Below, piece after piece: positions 1 to 5,277 of a DNA stretch of 5,277 bases. Every line of letters starts with the position of its first letter. The first letter of the stretch is position 1. This DNA is from Nitrospinota bacterium (GTDB lineage: Bacteria > UBA8248). The stretch spans positions 17,398 through 22,674 of the forward strand of contig DNYS01000191.1 of assembly GCA_003506735.1 (NCBI GenBank), in the 5' to 3' direction. Under the pieces are notes generated by a model. It had not been told where the DNA came from and searched no databases. It saw only the letters and a program-made list of their open reading frames with translations. The position numbers and the translations under genes are program-made.

Positions 1-1077
1 ATTGTAGCGGTGGGCGGCGGTCCATGCGAATACCAAAAAAAGCGAGACCAGAAGAACGGTGCCGAGAAAGTTGTCCACGAAGTAGGCTTGGCCCCCTGAG
101 CGTTCAAGAGCGCGGAGAGTCATTAGCGGGCTTTTGGTGACCCGCTCTCCTTCGCGGACGATCATCTCGCCTTTTTTGTGTAGCAGCCTTACCGCCGGCA
201 CCTTCGCGGCGGCACGCTTTTGCGCCTCGACGGTGGCCTGATTGTTGAAATTCAGGGTGGGCTGGACAAGTTTCGCCGCCTGAGCCGCCAGGAACCTGTG
301 AGCGGCCCGGGGAAGCTGGAGGCCTTTTTTTCCCGATTGCCGAATCAGAAAACCTTCCACCTCTCTCAGTTCGAGCGGCCGGGAGGATGAGGGAAAGCGC
401 ACGATATTTCCGGAGCGGATATCCCGAGTGACAATACCCTTGGAGGTGTGAATGGCATACAGGCGGGTGTCGCTGACGACGCCTCTCGCCAGAGCGGAAC
501 GGACAAGGCGGAAAAGGTCATCCCCGATCCATGCTACATAGCGTTCTTTCCGCAATATTTCGAGCATCCCGGACGAGAGGCTGCCTCCCAATATTTGTCC
601 GAAAGAAGCCTCGATTTCATGGAACGCCGGGGAGCGGAAAAGCGTGCGGTAGACCTGGGACTCGCTCACAATACCGGATTGCTTTTTTTCCGCCCGCAGA
701 TTGAGCATTCGGATTCTCACCACGGCGGACTGGACGGCGAGCGATTTCTGAATCTTTTCGAACGCGGCCCGAATCCTTTGCTCGATTTTCCCTTCCAGCT
801 CTGAGTCCACATCGTAGCGGGGCAAAACCCGGTCGCGCGCCTTTTGGCGGAGGACCTCTGTCGCTGCCAAATCCTCGACGCGCATGTCGTCCGGCGCCTT
901 GATGTCGCGGCGCACAACATCGCCCAACTGGTAGTGGATGATCGAGACCGACTGACTGGTTGTCATCAGCACCGAAAGAACCAGCGTCAAAAAGACGCCC
1001 AGAACCCACGGAAAGGCGTTCGAATCAACCCAACCCTTGGCGAGGTTGCGAAGCCGTCTGCCGCGGTGGAAATACAT
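1..1077 (-). CDS. pgpH: 7TM-HD family membrane protein (YqfF/PgpH type), N-terminal half; 3' end outside window
   Basis: This frame is open from an ATG at 1077 to the window edge, 359 codons with no stop. What is seen: a basic cytoplasmic start, a membrane helix at about residues 22-40, a long extracytoplasmic region, and a second helix at about 336-353 that should open the 7-helix block. Two stretches are typical of the 7TMR-HD extracellular domain: LGDVVRRDIKAPDD (51-64) and LVQPTLNFNNQATVEAQ (270-286), the latter followed by KKGEMIVREGERV (301-313). Known of the family: Listeria PgpH is a membrane c-di-AMP phosphodiesterase whose cytoplasmic HD domain sits at the C terminus. Complete members have roughly 700 residues, so about half the gene is missing and the catalytic HD residues cannot be checked. 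c-di-AMP hydrolysis is therefore inferred from family only. The ATG is chosen because GGAGG lies 7 nt upstream. A TTG at 1137 is a weaker in-frame alternative adding 20 residues. It follows phoH by 122 bp, as in many bacteria, with ybeY often next. Confidence 0.9.
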   Translation of the reverse strand, partial: MYFHRGRRLRNLAKGWVDSNAFPWVLGVFLTLVLSVLMTTSQSVSIIHYQLGDVVRRDIKAPDDMRVEDLAATEVLRQKARDRVLPRYDVDSELEGKIEQRIRAAFEKIQKSLAVQSAVVRIRMLNLRAEKKQSGIVSESQVYRTLFRSPAFHEIEASFGQILGGSLSSGMLEILRKERYVAWIGDDLFRLVRSALARGVVSDTRLYAIHTSKGIVTRDIRSGNIVRFPSSSRPLELREVEGFLIRQSGKKGLQLPRAAHRFLAAQAAKLVQPTLNFNNQATVEAQKRAAAKVPAVRLLHKKGEMIVREGERVTKSPLMTLRALERSGGQAYFVDNFLGTVLLVSLFLVFAWTAAHRYN

Positions 1078-1084
1078 GCGGGGG

Positions 1085-1089
1085 CCTCC
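1085..1089 (-). promoter_or_regulatory. Shine-Dalgarno site of the 7TM-HD gene
   Basis: GGAGG on the minus strand, 7 nt before the ATG at 1077. This is a near-ideal sequence and spacing and decides the start. The competing in-frame TTG at 1137 has only a GAGGA-like sequence about 8 nt upstream. Confidence 0.75.
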
Positions 1090-1139
1090 GTTTTTACCTT
1101 TTCCGGATGCTTTCGCGTTTCCGGTGAGCTGGTTCAATT

Positions 1140-1157
1140 GGAAATCCTCGGAAATCC
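1140..1157. repeat. Short tandem-like direct repeat in the phoH to 7TM-HD gap
   Basis: The octamer GGAAATCC occurs at 1140-1147 and again at 1150-1157, a 10-bp period or about one helical turn. A related TTTCCGG motif occurs at 1100-1106 and 1118-1124 in the same gap. The repeat is perfect but short. It could be a protein binding site or chance. No convincing promoter or terminator was found in this 122-bp gap (1078-1199), so the downstream gene may be read from phoH transcripts. Confidence 0.35.
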
Positions 1158-1199
1158 GTTTCGATTAGGGGATGTTGGATATGAGAGTTTGAGGGCGAT

Positions 1200-2156
1200 T
1201 TAGTCTCGATGGGCCTCGTAGGCCCGAACGATCTTCCGGACCAATTCGGTCCGAATCACGTCCCGCTCCGTAAAGTGGATAAACCGGACATCCTCGAGAG
1301 CGCCGAGGACATCCCTTGCATGTATCAGGCCGCATCCCGCCGAACCGGGAAGGTCGGTTTGGGTGATGTCGCCTGTAATCACCGCTTTGCTCCCGGCGCC
1401 AATGCGGGTCAAAAACATCTTCATTTGCTCGGGCGTGGTATTTTGCGCCTCATCCAAAATAATGAACGAATCGCTCAACGAGCGCCCCCGCATATAAGCC
1501 AGAGGTGCGATCTCAATATCACCGCGCTGGAGAAAACGCTCGGCGCGGTCATAGTCCACCATATCGTGCAGCGCATCGAACAGGGGCCGGAGGTAGGGAT
1601 TCACCTTGTCCTGCATATCTCCGGGCAGGAATCCAAGCCTCTCGCCCGCCTCCACCACCGGGCGGGTCAGCACGATGCGCGAAAAGGCCTTTTCCATCAG
1701 CCCCGCCACCGCCATCGCCATCGCCAAGTAGGTTTTCCCCGTTCCGGCCGGCCCGATGCCAAAAACGCAATTACATTCCCGGATAGCATCGAGATAGTCC
1801 TTTTGGGCCACCCCTTTGGGGATCACATAGCGCATTTTCGAGGGAACGTTCACCCTCAACGAGATCAAATCGGCCAGCCGAAGCTCGCCACCCCTGGCCA
1901 CCGTCCGCGCGAGGGTTGCGATCTCATTTGGCTGGAACCGGTAGCCATCATCCACACAGGCCGAGAGCTCATCGAAAAACCGAAGAGCCCCCTCCACCGA
2001 CTCCAATTTCCCCTCCGCGAGAAACCCCTCCGAAGCAATCCTGATTTTGACCCCGAAGGCTTTTCCCACCGCCCGGAGAGACTCATCCCGGTTGCCGATC
2101 AGGTGGATGAGATGGTCCGAACCCTGGAGAGGGGTGGCGGAAACTCTGGTGACCAA
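1200..2156 (-). CDS. phoH: PhoH-family ATPase (PhoH-like/YbeZ type)
   Basis: A 318-residue PhoH-like P-loop NTPase. Seen: an N-terminal region (about 1-105) resembling the family's KH-like part, then Walker A GPAGTGKT (135-142), the family block RPVVEAGERLGFLPGDMQDK (165-184), MRGRSLSDS (222-230), Walker B FIILDEAQNT (231-240) and the sensor-like TGDITQTDLP (261-270). All ATPase motifs are intact and the length is normal. Family members bind and hydrolyse ATP in the cytoplasm. In several bacteria they work near the RNase YbeY and are linked to RNA metabolism, but the exact substrate is not settled, and the name phoH (phosphate starvation) does not prove phosphate control here. The start is TTG at 2156, chosen because GGGGGAG lies 8 nt upstream and no better ATG or GTG is near. 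The stop is TAA at 1200-1202. It sits 115 bp after xerD with its own likely promoter and 122 bp before the 7TM-HD gene. Confidence 0.96.
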   Translation of the reverse strand: MVTRVSATPLQGSDHLIHLIGNRDESLRAVGKAFGVKIRIASEGFLAEGKLESVEGALRFFDELSACVDDGYRFQPNEIATLARTVARGGELRLADLISLRVNVPSKMRYVIPKGVAQKDYLDAIRECNCVFGIGPAGTGKTYLAMAMAVAGLMEKAFSRIVLTRPVVEAGERLGFLPGDMQDKVNPYLRPLFDALHDMVDYDRAERFLQRGDIEIAPLAYMRGRSLSDSFIILDEAQNTTPEQMKMFLTRIGAGSKAVITGDITQTDLPGSAGCGLIHARDVLGALEDVRFIHFTERDVIRTELVRKIVRAYEAHRD

Positions 2157-2164
2157 AAGATGAA

Positions 2165-2171
2165 CTCCCCC
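2165..2171 (-). promoter_or_regulatory. Shine-Dalgarno site of phoH
   Basis: GGGGGAG on the minus strand, 8 nt before the TTG start at 2156. Its strength supports the unusual start codon. GGGGAG (2170-2165) is complementary to CTCCCC further upstream at 2207-2202, so it could be masked in longer transcripts. Confidence 0.7.
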
Positions 2172-2181
2172 GATTCAAATT

Positions 2182-2195
2182 CCCAATTCCTTGGG
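2182..2195 (-). other. Small hairpin with GGAA tetraloop in phoH leader
   Basis: On the minus strand CCCAA, loop GGAA, TTGGG gives a perfect 5-bp stem closed by a GNRA-class tetraloop, ending 25 nt before the TTG start of phoH. There is no T-run after it, so it is not a terminator. The function, if any, is unknown. It lies between the proposed transcription start and the Shine-Dalgarno site. Confidence 0.4.
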
Positions 2196-2208
2196 CCAAC
2201 CGGGGAGG

Positions 2209-2237
2209 ATCGTACGCCCCCGCCCGAACGCCGTCAA
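2209..2237 (-). promoter_or_regulatory. Candidate sigma70-type promoter for phoH
   Basis: Read on the minus strand: -35 TTGACG (2237-2232), a 17-nt spacer, and -10 TACGAT (2214-2209). That is 5/6 and 4/6 matches to the TTGACA/TATAAT consensus with ideal spacing. Transcription would begin near 2202, leaving a leader of about 45 nt. The position between xerD and phoH is right for an internal operon promoter. The call comes from pattern matching by eye. Confidence 0.5.
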
Positions 2238-2271
2238 CAGAAAACGGCAGGGTGTTTACGTCTTACATTCG

Positions 2272-3252
2272 CTACCCTCTGGGGTGGTGCTCGTCCAGCG
2301 ACTTCCTCAGCGAATCCCTATCTATCTGGGTATAAACCTCGGTCGTAGAGATATCCGCGTGGCCCAGCATCTCTTGTATCGCGCGGAGATCCGCCCCATG
2401 CTGGAGAAGGTGCGTCGCAAAGCTGTGGCGCAGCATATGGGGGCTGACCTTTTGGTTGATTTCGGTCGAAAGGGCCCACATATTCAGGCGGACCCAAAAC
2501 GCCTGTCGGGTCATCCCTCCTCCCCTGCGCGTCACAAAGACGAAATCAGTTACTTTTCCCCGGAGAAGGGCGGGACGGGCGATTTCCAGGTAATTCCGCG
2601 TCCGCTCCTTGGCCACATCGCCCACGGGCACCAATCGCGTTTTGTCCCCTTTTCCATGAATGATGGAAAATCCCGCGTCGAGTTGAAGCTGCGATATTTT
2701 CAGGCCCACCAGCTCGCTCACCCGCATCCCGGTGGCGTATAGCAACTCCAGCATCGCCCCATCGCGCATCCCTTCGGGCTTTCCCTCATCGGGCGCGGCG
2801 AGAAGTTTCTCCACCTCATCGCCGGAGAGCGTTTTCGGGAGCCTCTTCCAGGTCGCTTGCTGTGATATGTCGGCTGTAAAATCCTTGTCGATGTCACCCT
2901 CCCGGAGGAGGAAGCGGGCAAATGTCCGGAGCCCCGCCACATGGCGTCTGATGGTGATGGCCGCAAACCCCTCCTCCCTGAGATAGGCCATGTGATCGAC
3001 TAGATCCTGGCGGCTCCAGGCCTTTGGATTCTGGGGCCCGCAGTCCTGGATCCACGCCAGAAACGTCCGCACATCATGGGAATAGCTTTCCAACGTTTTA
3101 GGCGACATTCTACACTCTACAATAAGGAAATCCTGAAAGTTACGTGCCATGTCCCGATATTTTACTTTAAGTATTTTTCGTGGATTTTCCGTGGAGGCCG
3201 CCTGATCATCCACTATTTTCTCCGGCTTTTTTGGCATTTTTGCTCGCCCCAT
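2272..3252 (-). CDS. xerD: Tyrosine site-specific recombinase, XerD type
   Basis: A 326-codon Xer recombinase. Seen: an N-terminal SAM-like core-binding domain (about residues 38-120, with MSPKTLESYSHDVRTFL at 49-65), then the catalytic domain with the full active-site set: R177 (TGMRVSE), K201 (GKGDK), H272 and R275 (PHMLRHSFATHLL), H298 (LGHADISTTEVY) and nucleophile Y307. The spacing matches E. coli XerD (R148, K172, H244, R247, H270, Y279). The C-terminal HHPRG ending is also typical. Role: with a partner Xer protein and FtsK it resolves chromosome dimers at dif. XerD is preferred over XerC from GADLRAIQEMLGH and the C terminus, but the call is not certain. The ATG at 3252 lies 7 bp after murJ, with AGGGG 4 nt upstream. 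An internal ATG at 3150 would give 292 residues, closer to the usual 298. Phage integrase is unlikely given the housekeeping neighbours and Xer-type length. Confidence 0.93.
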   Translation of the reverse strand: MGRAKMPKKPEKIVDDQAASTENPRKILKVKYRDMARNFQDFLIVECRMSPKTLESYSHDVRTFLAWIQDCGPQNPKAWSRQDLVDHMAYLREEGFAAITIRRHVAGLRTFARFLLREGDIDKDFTADISQQATWKRLPKTLSGDEVEKLLAAPDEGKPEGMRDGAMLELLYATGMRVSELVGLKISQLQLDAGFSIIHGKGDKTRLVPVGDVAKERTRNYLEIARPALLRGKVTDFVFVTRRGGGMTRQAFWVRLNMWALSTEINQKVSPHMLRHSFATHLLQHGADLRAIQEMLGHADISTTEVYTQIDRDSLRKSLDEHHPRG

Positions 3253-3259
3253 TCTGCCC

Positions 3260-4909
3260 CTAAGCCTTCCTCGGAATCGCCCGCAACATTCCCTTCAACT
3301 CGGGAACGAATAACCACGAGAGGAGAAGGTAAACGCCGATACCCAGGATCACCTCGGCGCAAAGGATCCCCGCCCGGAGCCAGATTCCGCCCGATACGGG
3401 CCAAATGAGCGCATTCCCCGCATAAACCAATCCTCCCATCAGGAGGGAAATCGGAAGCAGAGACTTAATGGCTCGTCCAAGGTCCTCCCGCGGCCAATCG
3501 GCGGAACCCCCGAGGCCCCGGAATAACAGCCAGGCGTTGAGGCCGCTTGCGATGGAGGTGGCAAGCGCAAGCCCCACATATCCAAAAGGAATCATGAGCG
3601 TAACGCTCAGGGCCACATTGGCGAGCACCGACCAGTTGGCGCACCGGACGGGATATTTCGTGTCCAGGCGGGCGTGATAGGCCACCACCAATATCCGGAC
3701 GAGTCCAAAAAATACCAGCCCCAGGGCGTAGGCGCGGAGGGCGGCCGCGCTCGCGGCAGTGTCTGCTGCCCCAAATGCTCCACGCTCGAAGAGGATCTCC
3801 ATAATCGGCTGGGCCAGCGCCATTAAACCGAATGCGGCGGGCAGCGTGATGAACAGCGTCAGGCGCCCCGCCTCGGCCAGCGGTCCCGGGCTTCCTCCTG
3901 GGTCATCCGTTCCCCCGTGCCTGCCGATGGCTGCCCGGTCGGCCAAGAGGGGAAACGCAGCGGCCGCCACCGCAACGCTCAATATCCCATGCGGAAACTG
4001 CACCAAGCGGTTGGCATAATACAAATAGGAAATCGACCCCTCCTGGAGAAAAGAGGCCAGCCACCGGTCGATCAGAACATTCACCTGGAGAATGGCGGCG
4101 CCAAACGCCGCCGGACCCATCAGGGATAGACACCTGCCTACGCTCGGAACGCGCCAGGGCAAGGAGGGAAGCGGCGTGACCCCGAGTTTGGCCATAAGGG
4201 GGAAATGCACGATGAGCTGGAACGCTCCGCCAAGGACGACCCCCCAGGCCAGCCAATAGACCGCCCCGCCCCCCACCGCGTAGGCGCCTGCCGCCACAAG
4301 GGCGCCGATCATCGCCACGTTCTGAATCACCGGCGCCAGCGCCGGGAGAAAGAACCGGCGGGCGGCGTTCAAGACGCCAACGGCAATGGCGCTCAGGCCG
4401 ATGAAAAACAGGAACGGAAACATGATCCGGGTCAGATCGGCCGTCAGTCCCAGCTTTTTGGGATCGGCGGAAAAGCCGGGGGCAAGCAGGGCCACGAGGG
4501 GGCGGGCGAAATAAATCCCCAGGAGGCAAAATACCGCCAGAAAAGCGGCAAGGCTCACCGCCATGGCGCCCGAGAAGGCGCGGGCCGCCCGCTCGCCTTT
4601 TTCCGCCCGAACGTCCGAGTGGACGGGGATAAAGGCCGAGGTGAGCGCGCCTTCGGTCAGGAGCCTCCGGAACATGCTGGGAATCGCGAAGGCAACGAAA
4701 AAAGCATCCGTTACGAGTCCGGAGCCGAAAGCCCGCGCGATGAGAACGTCTCTCACAAAACCCAGAATACGGCTCATGAACGTCGCCGCGCTGATGGGCC
4801 CTGCTGAACGGGCCAGGCCCCCTTGTCCGCTATTGGGTGCCCCAGCGCCGCTCGCCACCGGATCGGTCTCGATGGGGGGCTGGGACGGGGTGCTGGGAGT
4901 TTGTGTCAC
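3260..4909 (-). CDS. murJ: Lipid II flippase MurJ (MviN family)
   Basis: A 549-residue polytopic inner-membrane protein of the MOP superfamily that flips lipid II across the cytoplasmic membrane for peptidoglycan synthesis. Seen: SRILGFVRD (46-54), TDAFFVAF (67-74), RRLLTEGALTSAFIPV (81-96) and YYANRLVQFP (297-306), plus many hydrophobic helices to about residue 535. Aligning by eye to E. coli MurJ, the essential arginines R18, R24, R52 and R270 correspond to R47, R53, R81 and R301, all present. E. coli D269 is N300 here. Two oddities: a proline/glycine-rich N-terminal tail of about 30 residues absent from E. coli MurJ, and a glycine-rich loop (about 328-345). The start is GTG at 4909. The only purine-rich site, GGAAAG, lies just 3 nt upstream, so a later GTG at 4858 (residue 18) remains possible. 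The stop lies 7 bp before the xerD start, which indicates co-transcription. The gene is divergent from rpsT. Confidence 0.96.
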   Translation of the reverse strand: MTQTPSTPSQPPIETDPVASGAGAPNSGQGGLARSAGPISAATFMSRILGFVRDVLIARAFGSGLVTDAFFVAFAIPSMFRRLLTEGALTSAFIPVHSDVRAEKGERAARAFSGAMAVSLAAFLAVFCLLGIYFARPLVALLAPGFSADPKKLGLTADLTRIMFPFLFFIGLSAIAVGVLNAARRFFLPALAPVIQNVAMIGALVAAGAYAVGGGAVYWLAWGVVLGGAFQLIVHFPLMAKLGVTPLPSLPWRVPSVGRCLSLMGPAAFGAAILQVNVLIDRWLASFLQEGSISYLYYANRLVQFPHGILSVAVAAAAFPLLADRAAIGRHGGTDDPGGSPGPLAEAGRLTLFITLPAAFGLMALAQPIMEILFERGAFGAADTAASAAALRAYALGLVFFGLVRILVVAYHARLDTKYPVRCANWSVLANVALSVTLMIPFGYVGLALATSIASGLNAWLLFRGLGGSADWPREDLGRAIKSLLPISLLMGGLVYAGNALIWPVSGGIWLRAGILCAEVILGIGVYLLLSWLFVPELKGMLRAIPRKA

Positions 4910-4937
4910 GAACTTTCCGAGAGGCGGATGGGAGCGC

Positions 4938-4965
4938 TTGACAAAAAACGCAACTACAGTACTTT
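4938..4965 (+). promoter_or_regulatory. Probable rpsT promoter
   Basis: A perfect -35 TTGACA (4938-4943) is followed by a 16-nt spacer and TACTTT (4960-4965) as the best -10 (3/6 to TATAAT). The start would be near 4972, giving a leader of about 65 nt. The bases after the -10 (ACGCGCGG) form a GC-rich discriminator. In studied bacteria that is a feature of ribosomal promoters under ppGpp control. Such control here is inference only. Confidence 0.55.
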
Positions 4966-4989
4966 ACGCGCGGTGACAAAGCCCCTCAA
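4961..4989 (-). promoter_or_regulatory. Candidate murJ promoter, divergent from rpsT
   Basis: Read on the minus strand: TTGAGG (4989-4984), a 17-nt spacer, TAAAGT (4966-4961), 4/6 matches for each element. The start would be near 4954, about 45 nt before the GTG. The -10 overlaps the proposed rpsT -10 on the other strand. The call is weaker than for rpsT and rests on spacing and position. Confidence 0.4.
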
Positions 4990-4997
4990 GATGGGGC
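4981..4997 (+). other. GC hairpin in rpsT leader
   Basis: GCCCC (4981-4985) pairs with GGGGC (4993-4997) around a 7-nt loop, about 10 nt after the proposed transcription start and 40 nt before the rpsT start. No T-run follows directly (a TTTTTT lies at 5014-5019), so it does not look like a terminator. It may stabilise the 5' end of the mRNA or take part in regulation. The same bases overlap the proposed murJ -35. Confidence 0.4.
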
Positions 4998-5019
4998 CTG
5001 TTCCAAACGCGAATTTTTT

Positions 5020-5033
5020 AAGGAGATCAAGGA
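5020..5033 (+). promoter_or_regulatory. Tandem Shine-Dalgarno-like sites of rpsT
   Basis: AAGGAG (5020-5025) lies 12 nt before the GTG start, longer than the usual 5-9 nt. A second AAGGA (5029-5033) lies 4 nt before it, which is rather short. Either could serve. Together they support the GTG at 5038 as the start. Confidence 0.6.
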
Positions 5034-5037
5034 AACC

Positions 5038-5277
5038 GTGGGAAATATCAAATCGGCGAAGAAACGGAACCGCCAGAATATCGTTCGGAATGCCCGCAAC
5101 AAGATCGTCCGGACTCACCTCCGGAACGCCGTCAAGAGTGTAATCGCGGCGGAAAAGTCCGGCGAAGGGGGCGAAGAGTCCCTGCGCAAGGCGCACTCCA
5201 TATTGGCAAAGGCGGCAACGAAAGGGGTGATTCACCGGAACACGGCTTCCCGGAAGGCCTCCCGCCTGGCGCGGCGC
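5038..5277 (+). CDS. rpsT: 30S ribosomal protein S20, 3' end outside window
   Basis: Eighty codons open to the window edge. The protein begins (M)GNIKSAKKRNRQN, the hallmark N terminus of bacterial S20. It continues with the lysine/arginine-rich helical body and KGVIHRNTASRKASRLARR (62-80), the conserved segment near the C terminus. S20 usually has 85-90 residues, so only a few residues and the stop are missing. S20 binds 16S rRNA during early 30S assembly. The start is GTG at 5038, fixed by homology because the invariant second block NIKSAKKR begins two codons later, and no ATG is in frame nearby. A non-ATG start recalls E. coli rpsT, which uses TTG and is under translational autogenous control. 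Whether that holds here is unknown. It is transcribed divergently from murJ, with its own promoter about 100 bp upstream. Confidence 0.97.
   Translation, partial: MGNIKSAKKRNRQNIVRNARNKIVRTHLRNAVKSVIAAEKSGEGGEESLRKAHSILAKAATKGVIHRNTASRKASRLARR

Noticed and set aside
448..1203. Several open frames on both strands over the 7TM-HD region
   Set aside because: The true minus-strand frame gives a continuous 359-residue 7TM-HD protein. The others are shadows with no domain signals.
2230..2248. Hairpin GCCGT/ACGGC after xerD as a terminator
   Set aside because: The stem is only 5 bp with a 9-nt loop and is followed by GC-rich sequence instead of a T-run on the minus strand. It also overlaps the proposed phoH -35.
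1209..2348. Long plus-strand open frame (379 codons) opposite phoH
   Set aside because: It is antisense to a gene with all PhoH motifs intact. It is rich in His/Arg/Pro/Gly as expected from a GC-rich shadow frame, has no recognisable domain and overlaps the whole phoH promoter region.
2272..3252. Tyrosine recombinase as the integrase of a mobile element
   Set aside because: Its length, motifs and C terminus are those of XerC/D. It is tightly coupled to murJ, and no att-like repeats, tRNA gene or phage genes are present.
3903..4807. Open frames of about 200 codons on both strands inside murJ
   Set aside because: They lie within the well-supported MurJ coding region in other frames and encode low-complexity Arg/Gly/Pro-rich products with no family resemblance.
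4954..5235. Minus-strand open frame of 93 codons opposite rpsT
   Set aside because: It is antisense to an unmistakable S20 and overlaps both promoters. It has no supporting features.
1..5277. CRISPR arrays, tRNA or rRNA genes, insertion sequences, toxin-antitoxin pairs
   Set aside because: No regularly spaced repeats, tRNA-like folds, terminal inverted repeats or small paired genes were seen on either strand.

Overview
The window reads as chromosomal core-genome DNA from a GC-rich bacterium. Nothing in it looks mobile, phage-derived or recently acquired. It holds five protein genes, two of them cut by the window edges, packed with little spacing. Four lie on the minus strand in the order murJ (3260-4909), xerD-type recombinase (2272-3252), phoH (1200-2156) and a YqfF/PgpH-type 7TM-HD protein (1077 down to the window start). 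The fifth, rpsT for ribosomal protein S20, starts on the plus strand at 5038 and runs off the right edge. A MurJ flippase implies a peptidoglycan wall. The phoH to 7TM-HD gene order is familiar from Bacillus and many other phyla outside the Gammaproteobacteria. A deltaproteobacterium-like or related Gram-negative lineage is my guess, but the sequence does not settle it.

Right part (4910-5277): a 128-bp divergent region separates murJ from rpsT. It contains a consensus-like plus-strand promoter for rpsT and a weaker minus-strand candidate for murJ whose -10 element overlaps it. The rpsT leader has a small GC hairpin and tandem Shine-Dalgarno-like sequences before a GTG start.

Middle (2157-4909): murJ and xerD are separated by only 7 bp and almost certainly co-transcribed. 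The start of xerD is uncertain because a 34-residue, AT-rich, lysine-rich extension precedes the conserved domain. A 115-bp gap then leads to phoH. It holds a plausible sigma70-type promoter, a small GGAA-loop hairpin and a strong Shine-Dalgarno serving a TTG start.

Left part (1-2156): phoH is followed after 122 bp by the N-terminal half of the 7TM-HD gene (359 codons seen). This covers the first membrane helix, the extracytoplasmic domain and the start of the 7-helix membrane block. The catalytic HD domain lies outside the window.

Together the minus-strand genes serve housekeeping work: lipid II export (MurJ), chromosome dimer resolution (Xer), an RNA/nucleotide-linked PhoH ATPase, and probable cyclic-di-AMP breakdown (PgpH type). 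Three of the five genes use non-ATG starts. I found no undescribed system. The points worth a second look are small regulatory features in the intergenic gaps.
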